DNA from: Pseudomonas iranensis
Lineage (GTDB): Bacteria > Pseudomonadota > Gammaproteobacteria > Pseudomonadales > Pseudomonadaceae
Length of the DNA stretch: 64,000 bases
Assembly: GCF_014268585.2 (NCBI RefSeq)
Contig: NZ_CP077092.1
Coordinates: forward strand, 4,563,501 to 4,627,500
Reading direction: 5' to 3'
Both the position numbers and the translations under genes were made by a program. The notes below the pieces were generated by a model, which saw nothing but the letters and a program-made list of their open reading frames with translations, ran no database searches and was not told the origin of the DNA. Each line of letters begins with the position of its first letter. Positions within the stretch are counted from its first letter, which is position 1. Shown in pieces: positions 27,882-37,193 of the stretch.

Positions 27882-27890
27882 TAAGAATCC

Positions 27891-28712
27891 CTACTGTTTT
27901 GGGGCACTGACAGGTTGTGGCGGCTGCTGCTGTTGCGCCTTCCAGCGCTCGATGTTGCGTTGCAGCGCGGCTTCCGTCAGTCCGGACGAGGGCAATTCTG
28001 TCATCTTTTTGGCGAGCTGTCCGCGCAACCACGGATCGTTGCAGGCCGAGTTATGCGAAACCGCGAGGAACAGACCCGGCCGGTCGATGGGTTGTTCGAA
28101 CGCCAACAGATCGCTGGTCATGCCCAATGTCTGCGCGGCGGCAAGGCCTGAGTAACGTCCGGCGAGCACATATTCCACCTCGCCCAACAGCAGTTTCTGT
28201 AATGCCTCGGTAAGGTTTGCTGTGCGGGTCAGGGTCAGATTCTGTTCGGCGAAAGTGCCGAATGCCTGGGTCATCCGCGATTTTTCCGACACCGCACCGG
28301 CGTGCCCTTTCAGGTCGCTGGCCTCGGCATAGGTCAGCGTCGAGCCTTTGCGCGTCCACACCAGATAGTCGTTTTCCAGCAGTGGCGGATGGATGTAGTC
28401 GAGGTATTCCAGCTCGGTCACGGTCAGCGGCGCGTCGGCCAGCATGTCCATGCGCCCACTGCGCACTTCATCGAGGGCCTGCGAGCGTTTGCCGGCATAC
28501 AGCAGGTCGACTTTGATGCCCAGATCCTTGGCCACTTGCTGCAACAGATCGGCACTGGCGCCGATCAAGCGCTTGGGGTTTTGCGGGTCCTGCCACAAGT
28601 ACGGCGGCGCGTCAGGGCTGCCGGTGACGACCAGGCGCTCGCACTTCCCCGCGGCCATGGCCAAACCTGGCAACAGCACCAATCCCAACAACCATCCGCA
28701 GCGCAGATCCAT
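27891..28712 (-). CDS. periplasmic substrate-binding (SBP_bac_3-type) protein
   Basis: 273 residues with a signal peptide (MDLRCGWLLGLVLLPGLAMA, cut before AGKCERLVV) and a two-lobed periplasmic binding fold like those of polar amino acid transporters. Visible blocks are GSPDAPPYLWQDPQNPKRLIGASADLLQQV and RSGRMDMLADAPLTVTELEYLDY. No permease or ATPase genes are adjacent; orphan proteins of this class often act as sensors or enzymes. The start at 28712 has GGGAG upstream. Its leader overlaps the etfA terminator at 28743-28775. Confidence 0.82.
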   Translation of the reverse strand: MDLRCGWLLGLVLLPGLAMAAGKCERLVVTGSPDAPPYLWQDPQNPKRLIGASADLLQQVAKDLGIKVDLLYAGKRSQALDEVRSGRMDMLADAPLTVTELEYLDYIHPPLLENDYLVWTRKGSTLTYAEASDLKGHAGAVSEKSRMTQAFGTFAEQNLTLTRTANLTEALQKLLLGEVEYVLAGRYSGLAAAQTLGMTSDLLAFEQPIDRPGLFLAVSHNSACNDPWLRGQLAKKMTELPSSGLTEAALQRNIERWKAQQQQPPQPVSAPKQ

Positions 28713-28742
28713 GGCAAAACGCTCCCGCTTGAAATTCGAGAC

Positions 28743-28775
28743 AAAAAAAAGCCCGACCAACAGGCCGGGCTCTTT
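28743..28775 (-). terminator. intrinsic terminator of etfBA
   Basis: On the minus strand AGAGCCCGGCC, loop TGTTGG, TCGGGCTTTTTTTTG. It lies 19 bases after the etfA stop and separates etfBA from the downstream binding-protein gene. Confidence 0.93.
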
Positions 28776-28793
28776 ATAAGTGAAGCCGCCGGA

Positions 28794-29723
28794 TTAGACC
28801 AGCTTCTCCAGCTCAGGTACTGCTTCGAACAGATCCGCCACGAGACCGTAATCGGCCACCTGGAAGATCGGCGCTTCTTCGTCCTTGTTGATCGCAACGA
28901 TCACCTTGGAGTCTTTCATGCCGGCCAGATGCTGGATCGCGCCAGAGATACCGACGGCGATGTACAGCTGTGGCGCAACGATCTTGCCGGTCTGACCGAC
29001 CTGCATGTCGTTCGGTACGAAACCTGCGTCGACCGCAGCGCGCGAGGCGCCCACAGCAGCGCCGAGCTTGTCGGCCAGCGCGTACAGGTGTTTGAAGTTG
29101 TCACCGTTCTGCATGCCGCGACCGCCGGAAACGACGATCTTGGCAGCGGTCAGCTCAGGACGGTCGGACTTGGCCAGCTCTTCGCTGACGAAGCTCGACG
29201 TACCGGCGTCGTGAGCAGCACCCACGGCTTCAACGGCAGCCGAACCACCTTCAGCAGCAACCGGATCGAAACCGGTGGCACGCACGGTGATCACTTTGAT
29301 CGCAGCAGTCGATTGCACGGTAGCGATGGCGTTACCGGCGTAGATCGGGCGCTTGAAAGTGTCAGCGCTTTCTACCGAAATAATCTCGGAGATCTGGTCA
29401 ACGTCCAGCGCAGCAGCAACGCGCGGCAGGATGTTTTTGCCGTTGGACGTGGCGGCAGCCAGAATGTGGCTGTAATTCTTGCCCAACTCTGCAACCAGAG
29501 GAGCAACGTTTTCCGGCAGCTGATGCGCGTAGGCAGCGTTGTCAGCATTCAGGACTTTGCTCACGCCAGCGATCTTCGCAGCGGCTTCGGCCACCGGGCC
29601 TGCGCCCTGACCTGCTACCAGAACGTGGATGTCGCCGCCGATTTTGGCAGCCGCAGCCACGGTGTTCAGCGTGGCCGGGGCCAGCACTTTGTTGTCGTGT
29701 TCAGCAATAACCAAGATAGTCAT
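28794..29723 (-). CDS. etfA: electron transfer flavoprotein alpha subunit
   Basis: The 309-residue FAD-binding alpha subunit of ETF, which takes electrons from acyl-CoA dehydrogenases and passes them to ETF-ubiquinone oxidoreductase (etfD here). The FAD-binding C-terminal half is seen in [50 protein letters not shown] and the block [26 protein letters not shown]. The start [12 protein letters not shown] is directly adjacent to the etfB stop with no intergenic base. Cytoplasmic; second gene of the operon. Confidence 0.97.
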   Translation of the reverse strand: MTILVIAEHDNKVLAPATLNTVAAAAKIGGDIHVLVAGQGAGPVAEAAAKIAGVSKVLNADNAAYAHQLPENVAPLVAELGKNYSHILAAATSNGKNILPRVAAALDVDQISEIISVESADTFKRPIYAGNAIATVQSTAAIKVITVRATGFDPVAAEGGSAAVEAVGAAHDAGTSSFVSEELAKSDRPELTAAKIVVSGGRGMQNGDNFKHLYALADKLGAAVGASRAAVDAGFVPNDMQVGQTGKIVAPQLYIAVGISGAIQHLAGMKDSKVIVAINKDEEAPIFQVADYGLVADLFEAVPELEKLV

Positions 29724-30473
29724 TTAGATTACCTTCGCTTCGTTCTTGAGTTTTTCAACCAGTTCAGCCACCGACTTGACCTTGATGCCCGCGCTGCGTG
29801 CAGCCGGCGCTTCGACTTTCAGGGTCTTGTTGGTGGAGGCGGTGGAAACGCCCAAAGCGTCCGGAGTCAGCACTTCGAGAGGCTTCTTCTTGGCTTTCAT
29901 GATGTTTGGCAGGGACGCATAGCGCGGCTCGTTCAAACGCAGGTCGGTGGTGACGATGGCCGGCAGTTTCAGCGAAACGGTCTGTGCGCCGCCGTCGATT
30001 TCGCGAGTCACGGCAACGCTGTCGCCGGAGACTTCGACTTTCGACGCGAAGGTGCCCTGACCGTAGCCGCTCAGTGCCGCGAGCATCTGGCCGGTCTGGT
30101 TGTTGTCGCTGTCGATCGCCTGTTTGCCGAGGATCACCAGCTGCGGCTGTTCCTTGTCGACGACGGCCTTGAGCAGCTTGGCCACGGCCAGCGAGGTCAG
30201 GTCTTCAGCGGATTCGACGAGGATGGCGCGATCGGCACCCAGAGCCAGTGCGGTACGCAGCTGCTCCTGAGCGGTGGTCGGGCCGATGGAGACGACGACG
30301 ATTTCAGTCGCAACGCCCTTCTCTTTCAGGCGTACGGCTTCTTCCACGGCGATTTCGCAGAATGGGTTCATCGACATCTTGACGTTGGCGAGGTCGACGC
30401 CGGAATTGTCCGCCTTGACGCGGACCTTGACGTTGTAATCCACAACGCGTTTGACAGCTACAAGAACCTTCAT
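29724..30473 (-). CDS. etfB: electron transfer flavoprotein beta subunit
   Basis: The 249-residue AMP-binding beta subunit that dimerises with EtfA. Family features are [20 protein letters not shown] at the start, the signature [26 protein letters not shown] and the recognition region [13 protein letters not shown]. First gene of etfBA, transcribed away from etfD, so the two halves of the ETF pathway share the 550-base control region at 30474-31022. etfA follows with no gap. Confidence 0.97.
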   Translation of the reverse strand: MKVLVAVKRVVDYNVKVRVKADNSGVDLANVKMSMNPFCEIAVEEAVRLKEKGVATEIVVVSIGPTTAQEQLRTALALGADRAILVESAEDLTSLAVAKLLKAVVDKEQPQLVILGKQAIDSDNNQTGQMLAALSGYGQGTFASKVEVSGDSVAVTREIDGGAQTVSLKLPAIVTTDLRLNEPRYASLPNIMKAKKKPLEVLTPDALGVSTASTNKTLKVEAPAARSAGIKVKSVAELVEKLKNEAKVI

Positions 30474-30851
30474 GGATTCCTCGTTACTCTCCGGTGAAAA
30501 GAAAGTCGCCTAGGCGAACCTGGCGGATGATGCTCATCGGGCGACAAGGGCACCTCTAAAAACGCCGGCTTGAATGTGAGGTGATTCACTTCGCGAAGGG
30601 AGGTGACCGTTCGTCAGGGGTGACTGCCGGGTCATTCATTCTCACGCTGTGTAAACTGCGCGCCGGACTTGCGCTGCGCATCACCGTCTACTGCCTGTGC
30701 CCTGTCTTTAGAGGTGCTCTTGAAACCGCCAGTCTGCCTACGGCGAGCGCAAAACCGCCCGTATCTTGACCGGAACGCCCATTCTGGTCAATACGCCAAA
30801 ATGCCCTGTCATAAGCCGCGCTTCTTTGATTTATCAGGGCTGGAGGCGATT
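30474..30851. other. etfB/etfD control region with an 11-bp inverted repeat
   Basis: The stretch between divergent etfB and etfD contains GCACCTCTAAA at 30550-30560 and its exact complement TTTAGAGGTGC at 30707-30717, about 150 bases apart. No small gene is supported between them. The leftward promoter for etfBA must lie here but could not be pinned down. Confidence 0.45.
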
Positions 30852-30865
30852 CAAACAAACGTTTG
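30852..30865. promoter_or_regulatory. PsrA-like operator upstream of etfD
   Basis: The sequence CAAACAAACGTTTG is an exact fit to the PsrA palindrome (C/G)AAAC-N2-4-GTTT(C/G), with a 4-base spacer. PsrA is a TetR-family fatty-acid sensor of Pseudomonas that controls beta-oxidation genes. The box abuts the -35 hexamer of etfD, so bound repressor would block RNA polymerase and long-chain acyl-CoA or fatty acids would relieve it. Confidence 0.7.
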
Positions 30866-30867
30866 TA

Positions 30868-30896
30868 TTGGACGCTCGGAGTGGTGTAGATATAAT
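30868..30896 (+). promoter_or_regulatory. sigma-70 promoter of etfD
   Basis: TTGGAC, then 17 bases, then a perfect TATAAT box at 30891-30896. It is followed by a roughly 120-base leader to the GTG start of etfD. The -35 box directly adjoins the PsrA-like palindrome. Confidence 0.75.
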
Positions 30897-31022
30897 GCGC
30901 CGCCTAGAGAGAAAGGTGGATTCGCCAATATTCCCTTTGACGTTAACGTAAAGGCAATACGGATGCGAGATCAAACCTCCATATTAGAAAAAAACTGTTG
31001 AGCCTTGAGTAGGAGATAGCCT

Positions 31023-32687
31023 GTGGAACGCGAATACATGGAATTCGACGTCGTCATCGTCGGTGCCGGCCCCGCTGGTCTGTCCGCCGCCTGCCGCTTG
31101 AAGCAGAAGGCCGCTGACGCCGGTAAGGAAATCAGCGTCTGCGTGGTCGAAAAAGGCTCCGAAGTCGGCGCACACATCCTCTCCGGAGCGGTGTTCGAAC
31201 CCCGCGCCCTGAACGAACTGTTCCCGGACTGGAAAGAACTCGGCGCGCCGCTGAACACGCCCGTCACACGCGATGACATTTTCGTGCTGAAAAACGCTGA
31301 CAGCGCGCAGAAGATTCCTGACTTCTTTGTGCCCAAGACCATGCACAACGAAGGCAACTACATCATCTCCCTAGGCAACCTGTGCCGCTGGCTGGCTCAG
31401 CAGGCGGAAAACCTCGGTGTGGAAATCTACCCGGGCTTCGCCGCTCAGGAAGCGCTGATCGATGAAAACGGTGTGGTGCGCGGGATCATCACCGGTGATC
31501 TGGGCGTGGATCGCGAAGGCAACCCGAAAGAAGGCCTGTACACCCCAGGCATGGAACTGCGTGGCAAATACACGCTGTTCGCCGAAGGCTGCCGTGGCCA
31601 CATCGGCAAGCAAATGATCAAGCGCTACAACCTCGACAGCGAGGCCGACGTCCAGCATTACGGCATCGGTCTGAAAGAAATCTGGGAAATCGACCCGGCC
31701 AAGCATCAGCCAGGCCTGGTGGTGCACACCGCCGGCTGGCCGCTGGACATCATGGGCACCGAGAACACCGGCGGCTCGTTCCTCTATCACTTGGAAAACA
31801 ATCAGGTGGTGGTCGGTCTGATCGTCGACCTGTCCTACAGCAACACTTACCTGTCGCCGTTCGACGAGTTCCAGCGCCTCAAGCATCACCCGGTGCTCAA
31901 GCAATATCTGGAAGGCGGCAAGCGCGTCAGCTACGGCGCCCGCGCCATCGCCAAGGGCGGCCTGAACTCGCTGCCGAAAATGGTCTTCAAGGGCGGCGCG
32001 CTGATCGGTTGCGACCTCGGCACCCTGAACTTCGCCAAGATCAAAGGCAGCCACACCGCGATGAAGTCCGGCATGCTCGCGGCGGAATCGGTGGCAGATG
32101 CGCTGTTCGCCGAGCAGGATTGCACGGTCGAACTGACCACTTATGTCGACGCGTTCAAGAACAGCTGGCTGCACGAAGAACTGTTCGCCAGCCGCAACTT
32201 CGGCCCGGCGATCCACAAGTACGGCGCAATAATCGGTGGTGGTTTCAACTGGCTGGACCAGAACATCTTCGGCGGCAAACTGCCGTTCACCCTGCGCGAC
32301 ACCAAGCCGGATTACGCCTGCCTCAAGCTCGCGGCCGACTGCAAGAAGATCGACTACCCGAAACCTGACGGCAAACTGAGTTTCGACAAACTCAGCTCGG
32401 TGTTCATCTCCGGTACCAACCACGAAGAAGAGCAGCCGTGCCACTTGAAGCTGACCGATCCGAGCATCCCGATCAGCAAAAACCTGCCGCTGTACGACGA
32501 ACCGGCGCAGCGTTACTGCCCGGCCGGCGTATACGAAGTGATCACCAAGGAAGACGGCGAGAAGCGTTTCCAGATCAACGCCCAGAACTGCGTGCACTGC
32601 AAGACCTGTGACATCAAGGATCCTGCGCAGAACATCACCTGGGTGGCGCCGGAAGGTGCCGGCGGCCCGACTTACCCGAACATGTAA
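31023..32687 (+). CDS. etfD: electron transfer flavoprotein-ubiquinone oxidoreductase
   Basis: The 554-residue membrane-associated enzyme that oxidises reduced ETF and passes electrons to ubiquinone, completing electron flow from beta-oxidation. The FAD motif is VVIVGAGPAGLSAACRLKQK near the start. The C-terminal 4Fe-4S site is formed by YCPAGVYEV and NCVHCKTCDIKDP; four cysteines are present. The start is GTG with AGGAG 7 bases upstream; the next codons EREYMEF are typical of Pseudomonas ETF-QO. Divergent from etfBA and probably co-regulated through the operator at 30852-30865. Confidence 0.96.
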   Translation: MEREYMEFDVVIVGAGPAGLSAACRLKQKAADAGKEISVCVVEKGSEVGAHILSGAVFEPRALNELFPDWKELGAPLNTPVTRDDIFVLKNADSAQKIPDFFVPKTMHNEGNYIISLGNLCRWLAQQAENLGVEIYPGFAAQEALIDENGVVRGIITGDLGVDREGNPKEGLYTPGMELRGKYTLFAEGCRGHIGKQMIKRYNLDSEADVQHYGIGLKEIWEIDPAKHQPGLVVHTAGWPLDIMGTENTGGSFLYHLENNQVVVGLIVDLSYSNTYLSPFDEFQRLKHHPVLKQYLEGGKRVSYGARAIAKGGLNSLPKMVFKGGALIGCDLGTLNFAKIKGSHTAMKSGMLAAESVADALFAEQDCTVELTTYVDAFKNSWLHEELFASRNFGPAIHKYGAIIGGGFNWLDQNIFGGKLPFTLRDTKPDYACLKLAADCKKIDYPKPDGKLSFDKLSSVFISGTNHEEEQPCHLKLTDPSIPISKNLPLYDEPAQRYCPAGVYEVITKEDGEKRFQINAQNCVHCKTCDIKDPAQNITWVAPEGAGGPTYPNM

Positions 32688-32704
32688 GTCGAAACACTGA
32701 ACAA

Positions 32705-32729
32705 CAAGGCTCCCGAAATGGGGGCCTTT
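32705..32729 (+). terminator. intrinsic terminator of etfD
   Basis: AGGCTCCC, loop GAAATG, GGGGGCCTTTTTG. It starts 18 bases after the etfD stop. Confidence 0.9.
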
Positions 32730-32764
32730 TTGTTGCCCAAAATTCTTCTGCCACCACAAAACAA

Positions 32765-32794
32765 CTGTGGGAGCGAGCCTGCTCGCTCCCACAG
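32765..32794. repeat. compact REP palindrome
   Basis: CTGTGGGAGCGAGC then its complement GCTCGCTCCCACAG with only two bases (CT) between. It looks like two fused REP half-units and lies between etfD and the AraC gene. Confidence 0.85.
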
Positions 32795-32809
32795 GGGATT
32801 ATCGGCGGA

Positions 32810-33700
32810 TCAGGCAGCGCGCTCATCCCCCGGGCTGCGTTCGAAGTAACGCTTGTACTCGCGACTGAACTGCGACGTGCTTTGATACCCCACCCGATGC
32901 GCCACCTGCGCCACGCCCAGCCCCTCCGCCACCAGCAGCGTCTGCGCCTTCAACAAGCGTAAACGCTTCAGATACTGCACCGGCGACAACAGCGTGCTGC
33001 GTTTGAAATGCTCATGAAACGTCGACACGCTCATGTTCGCGCAACCGGCCAGTGTCTCGACATTCAGCGGCTCGGTGTAATGCGCATGCAGATGGCTGAT
33101 CGACGCCGCCACCCGAGCGAATTGCCCTTGTTGCTCGACCAACGCTCGCAACACATCCGCTTGCGGCCCGCGCAGCGCGACGAACAATAACTCGCGAACC
33201 CGCGCCGGGCCGAGAATCTGGCATTCCAGCGGATCGTGCAGACAGCTGAGCAGCCGTTCGACGCAACCGCGCATGCCATCGTCGAGCACCACCGAAGTCA
33301 TCGACTCCGGCGTCTGCGCCGGAATATGCCGCCCCGGCGCCAGCCCCATGGCCAGCACCAGTTCGCCGAGCAGGACGCGATCGATCGCCACCGACACACC
33401 GAGCAATGGCGCATCGGGCAAGGCAAAGGTTTCGCATTCGAACGGCACCGGCAGCGCCTGGATCAGGTAATGCCCGGCGCCGTACTCCATGGTTCGTGGG
33501 CCGAGGAACGCCAGTTTGCTGCCCTGGGCGATGATCATCAGGCTCGGCTCGTAAATGTGCGGGCCACGGGCGACGTCGCAACTGGCGCGCAAAATCTGCA
33601 CACCGGGCAGGCCGGTCTGGCTGTAGCCATCGCGCAGCGCCAGCGGTTCGATCAACGAAACCAGCCGGGCATTGGCATCAAGATGACGGGTCAACTGCAT
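32810..33700 (-). CDS. AraC-family transcriptional regulator
   Basis: A 296-residue regulator with a cupin-like AraC_N ligand domain (QGSKLAFLGPRTMEYGAGHYLIQALPVPFECET) and a C-terminal AraC DNA-binding domain made of two helix-turn-helices; the second has the signature VAHRVGYQSTSQFSREYKRYF. The start is uncertain: ATG 33700 was chosen, while a GTG eight codons earlier is possible and neither has a clear ribosome site. It is divergent from the zinc alcohol dehydrogenase gene with about 190 bases between, so it probably controls that gene. Confidence 0.9.
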   Translation of the reverse strand: MQLTRHLDANARLVSLIEPLALRDGYSQTGLPGVQILRASCDVARGPHIYEPSLMIIAQGSKLAFLGPRTMEYGAGHYLIQALPVPFECETFALPDAPLLGVSVAIDRVLLGELVLAMGLAPGRHIPAQTPESMTSVVLDDGMRGCVERLLSCLHDPLECQILGPARVRELLFVALRGPQADVLRALVEQQGQFARVAASISHLHAHYTEPLNVETLAGCANMSVSTFHEHFKRSTLLSPVQYLKRLRLLKAQTLLVAEGLGVAQVAHRVGYQSTSQFSREYKRYFERSPGDERAA

Positions 33701-33890
33701 CGAATAGGTCTTCGTAAAATTCACGGAAAAAGGGATGAAAACATCATCGCAGATCCGCTGGCCAATGCGATCGCCGAAACCCGCATGCCGGAGGATTAGG
33801 CATGAGACCCGGAGAAATCGTCATGGCCGCACCCGCCTCTGGCGCCCAGAATTCACCGCCTCACTTGTCACTGTTTTTGCGAGGTCACCC

Positions 33891-34943
33891 ATGTACACCG
33901 CCATCGGCTATGCCGCCCAATCGGCCACCACTCCCCTCGCCCCGATGAAATTCGAACGCCGCAGCCCGCGCGCCGACGACGTGGCGATCGAAATTCTCTA
34001 CTGCGGCGTCTGCCATTCCGACATCCACCAGGCACGCAACGAATGGGGCATCGCCGTTTATCCGCTGATGCCCGGCCATGAGATCGTCGGAAAAGTCACC
34101 GCTGTCGGTGCGAATGTCACCCGTCACAAGGTAGGCGATCTGGTCGGCGTCGGCTGCATGGTCGATTCCTGCCGCAGCTGCGAAGCCTGCCAGGCGAACC
34201 TCGAGCAATATTGCCTCGAAGGCCCGACCATGACTTACGCCACCCCGGACCGGGTCGATGGCAGCAACACCATGGGCGGTTATTCCGACAGCATCGTGGT
34301 CAGCGAGCACTTCGTTGTGCGCATCCCCGAGAAACTGGCTCTGGCCAGCGCCGCACCGATTCTCTGCGCCGGCATCACCACCTATTCGCCGCTCAAGCAC
34401 TACGGCGTCAAGGCCGGTGACAAGGTCGGGATTCTCGGCATGGGCGGCCTCGGCCACATGGGCATCAAGTTCGCCAAGGCGATGGGCGCGGAAGTCACGC
34501 TGTTCACCCGCTCGGCGAGCAAGGCTGAAGAAGGTCGCCGTCAGGGCGCCGATCACGTCATCGTCTCCACCGATGCCGAGCAGATGAAGGCCGCGGCCGG
34601 TTACTTCGACTTCCTGCTCGACACCATTCCGGTGCAACACGATTTGAACCCGTACCTCGACACCCTGCGTTTCGACGGCGTGCACATTCTGGTCGGCCTG
34701 ATCGAGCCGGTGAACCCGCCCGTTCACGCCGGCAAACTGGTGATGAGCCGCCGCGTACTGGCCGGGTCCTTGATCGGTGGTATCGCCGAAACCCAGGAAG
34801 TGCTGGATTTCTGCGCCGAGCACAACATCACCTGCGACATCGAAATGCTCGACATCCGCCAGATCAACGAAGCCTACGCGCGGATGATTGCCGGTGACGT
34901 CAAGTACCGTTTCGTCATCGACATGGCGACGCTGAAGGCTTAA
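33891..34943 (+). CDS. zinc-dependent alcohol dehydrogenase, CAD/YahK type
   Basis: A 350-residue NAD(P)-dependent medium-chain dehydrogenase of the cinnamyl-alcohol-dehydrogenase branch. Catalytic zinc ligands lie in CGVCHSD and GHEIVGKV; the structural zinc cysteines lie in CMVDSCRSCEACQANLEQYC; the nucleotide-binding glycines are GILGMGGLGHMGIKFA. Homologues reduce aldehydes such as cinnamaldehyde or aromatic aldehydes. The ATG has GAGG upstream. It is divergent from the AraC regulator, the likely controller. The substrate is not assigned. Confidence 0.92.
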   Translation: MYTAIGYAAQSATTPLAPMKFERRSPRADDVAIEILYCGVCHSDIHQARNEWGIAVYPLMPGHEIVGKVTAVGANVTRHKVGDLVGVGCMVDSCRSCEACQANLEQYCLEGPTMTYATPDRVDGSNTMGGYSDSIVVSEHFVVRIPEKLALASAAPILCAGITTYSPLKHYGVKAGDKVGILGMGGLGHMGIKFAKAMGAEVTLFTRSASKAEEGRRQGADHVIVSTDAEQMKAAAGYFDFLLDTIPVQHDLNPYLDTLRFDGVHILVGLIEPVNPPVHAGKLVMSRRVLAGSLIGGIAETQEVLDFCAEHNITCDIEMLDIRQINEAYARMIAGDVKYRFVIDMATLKA

Positions 34944-34954
34944 ACCTTCACGGC

Positions 34955-35758
34955 TTACACCTTCAAGCCCAGCTCCGCCGACAGCCGGGTTGTGACCCCT
35001 TTGAGCAGGGGGATCAACTCGGCCATTTTTTCCAGCGGCATGTACGGCACGGTGCTGGCGATACTGATCGCCGCGACAATGCCCTTGCTCGCATCACGAA
35101 TCGGCGCCGCCACGCAGCGGATCGACGGTTCGTTGTCTTCCAGATCGAACGCGTAGCCACCGGCAACGTATTCGCCCATGCGCTGCTCAAGCTGTTCCCA
35201 AGACTGCTGGGGATGCTGCGGCCAGAACTGACTTTTGCCACCCGCCGGCAGGCTGATGTCGTACAGCCGCCGCCAATCCTGCGGCGAATCATCGAGCATC
35301 AAGGCCTTGCCGATCCCGGTGCGCACCAGCGGCATGCGATGGCCAACCCGCGAGCGCATTTCCGGCCCGTTGCGTCCGGGGTTCTTCAATAGATACAGCA
35401 CTTCGTCGCCTTCGCGGATTCCGAGGTGCACGGTATCGCCGGTCAGCGCCGACAACTCATCCAGATACGGCCCGGCCAACGTCACCAGCGGCAACTCTTC
35501 GCGGGCCTGAAAGCCCAGTTCGATCAGTTTCGGCCCGAGCAGATAACCGATCTGCGGCACCACGCGCAGATAACGCTCGTCGACCAGGCAACTGGCCAGA
35601 CGATGGGTGGTGCTGCGCGTGGTGCCGATCAGCCGGGCGATCTCCTTGAGATCACGCGCGCCACTGGCCACCGCCTGTACCACACCGAGGCCGCGCAGCA
35701 GCGTCTGGGTGCCGGTGGGCGCGGCGTCCTTGGTTTTTTCCGGGGCGTCTTCCTGCAT
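34955..35758 (-). CDS. IclR-family regulator, likely of the dgo genes
   Basis: A 267-residue IclR-type regulator: an N-terminal winged helix (DLKEIARLIGTTRSTTHRLASCLVDERYL) and a C-terminal effector domain (GPYLDELSALTGDTVHLGIREGDEVLYL ... SIRCVAAPIRDASKGIVAAISIA). The start MQEDAPEKTK at 35758 has AAGG upstream; a start 13 codons earlier is also open. It is the last gene of the dgo cluster, just downstream of dgoT on the same strand, so it is the first candidate to bind the palindromes at 40242-40260 and 55083-55099. The FadR-type GntR at 56109 is the alternative. Confidence 0.9.
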   Translation of the reverse strand: MQEDAPEKTKDAAPTGTQTLLRGLGVVQAVASGARDLKEIARLIGTTRSTTHRLASCLVDERYLRVVPQIGYLLGPKLIELGFQAREELPLVTLAGPYLDELSALTGDTVHLGIREGDEVLYLLKNPGRNGPEMRSRVGHRMPLVRTGIGKALMLDDSPQDWRRLYDISLPAGGKSQFWPQHPQQSWEQLEQRMGEYVAGGYAFDLEDNEPSIRCVAAPIRDASKGIVAAISIASTVPYMPLEKMAELIPLLKGVTTRLSAELGLKV

Positions 35759-35819
35759 ATCCAGCCTTTTACCGTTGAGCGAAGGAACGGGCGGCATTAT
35801 GGTCGCCCGAGACTGAGCA

Positions 35820-37130
35820 CTACAACTCGATACGCTCGACCTTGCCCACCAGCAGCACGTAGGACAACGCACCGACCAGTGCGAGCACGGCGATGTAGGT
35901 GATCGCCGGCGCGAACGAATCGCCGCTGGCGAGGAAGCCGATCACGATCGGCGTAGCGATCGCCGAAAGATTGCCGATGAAGTTGAACACGCCACCGGTC
36001 AGACCGAGCAAACGCGCCGGTGCCAGCGTTGACACCAGCGACCAGGTGATCGACGCCAGCCCGTTGCCGAAAAATGCCAGCGCGAGGAAAGCAATCACCA
36101 GCGGGGTCGACTCGACAAAGTTGGCACCGATAATCGAAGTCGAAATCAGCAGCCCGCCAATGATCGGCAGCTTGCGCGCGAAGCCCACGGTGTAGCCGCG
36201 CCGGATCAGGAAGTCGGAAAAGAATCCCGAGCACAACACGCCGACGAACGCGGCAAGAAACGGCAGCGATGCGAGCAGACCGGACTTGATAAAGTCCATG
36301 CCGCGATATTTCACCAGATAGGTCGGGAACCAGGTGAGGAAGAACCACAGCGTCGAGTTCAGGCAGAACTGGCCGAGGTAGATGCCCCACAACTTGCGCT
36401 TGCTGAGGACGATGCCCAGATCGGTCCAACTGAATTTGGCTTTGACCTTGGCCGCCTCGGCCTGGATATCCACCAGCCCGCCGCCTTCGCGGATCAGGTC
36501 GATTTCCGCCTGATTGGTGCCTTTGAAATCGCGCGGCTCGCGATACACCGCGTACCAGATCACTGCCCAGAGAATGCCCACCGCACCGGTGGCGACGAAC
36601 ACCATGTGCCAGCCGAATGCATGTTGCAGCCACGCCAGCACCGGGGTCAGGAAGGCCAGGCCGACAAACTGCCCGGAGGTGTAGAAACCGATCGCCGTGG
36701 CGCGCTCGCGCTCGGGGAACCAGGTGGTGACCACGCGGCTGTTGATCGGATAGGCCGGCGCTTCCAGCGCACCGACGGCCATGCGCAGCACGAACAGCGC
36801 GATGAAGCTGCTGACGAAACCGAGCATCACCGTCGCCACCGACCACAGCAGCAGCGCGACGCTGTAAAGGATGCGCGGCGGCACGCGATCGACCAGCCAG
36901 CCGCCGGGGATCTGCATCGCGGCGTAAGTCCAGCCGAAGGCGGAGAAGATCAGACCGACATGAACCGGATCGATGCCCAGCTCACTGGTCAGCGCCGGCG
37001 CGGCAATCGACAGGTTGCTGCGGTCGAGGTAATTGATGACCACGGTGATGAACAGCAACACCATGATGAAAAATCGCTTGCGGCTAGGCGTGACTAAAGA
37101 CGCCTGCCCGGAGAGGGTATGCGTTTGCAT
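35820..37130 (-). CDS. dgoT: MFS transporter, probable D-galactonate/hexuronate:H+ symporter
   Basis: 436 residues with about twelve membrane helices of the anion:cation symporter family (ACS) within the MFS. Signature blocks are NYLDRSNLSIAAPALTSELGIDPVHVGLIFSAFGWTYAAMQIPGG, with the loop RVPPRIL. ACS members include GudP, ExuT and DgoT. Its place between the galactonate dehydratase gene and the IclR regulator makes D-galactonate import the best guess. The region between it and dgoD contains an inverted repeat, which may separate the transcripts. Confidence 0.85.
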   Translation of the reverse strand: MQTHTLSGQASLVTPSRKRFFIMVLLFITVVINYLDRSNLSIAAPALTSELGIDPVHVGLIFSAFGWTYAAMQIPGGWLVDRVPPRILYSVALLLWSVATVMLGFVSSFIALFVLRMAVGALEAPAYPINSRVVTTWFPERERATAIGFYTSGQFVGLAFLTPVLAWLQHAFGWHMVFVATGAVGILWAVIWYAVYREPRDFKGTNQAEIDLIREGGGLVDIQAEAAKVKAKFSWTDLGIVLSKRKLWGIYLGQFCLNSTLWFFLTWFPTYLVKYRGMDFIKSGLLASLPFLAAFVGVLCSGFFSDFLIRRGYTVGFARKLPIIGGLLISTSIIGANFVESTPLVIAFLALAFFGNGLASITWSLVSTLAPARLLGLTGGVFNFIGNLSAIATPIVIGFLASGDSFAPAITYIAVLALVGALSYVLLVGKVERIEL

Positions 37131-37193
37131 GAGAGATGCCTCTTTTTATGTTTGTTGAGGTCATGACGCAGATCTCCTCTCCCTCGGAGAACT

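Noticed and set aside
28302..30497. A 731-codon frame antisense to etfA and etfB
   Set aside because: Runs across two certain genes on the other strand; composition is that of a shadow frame.
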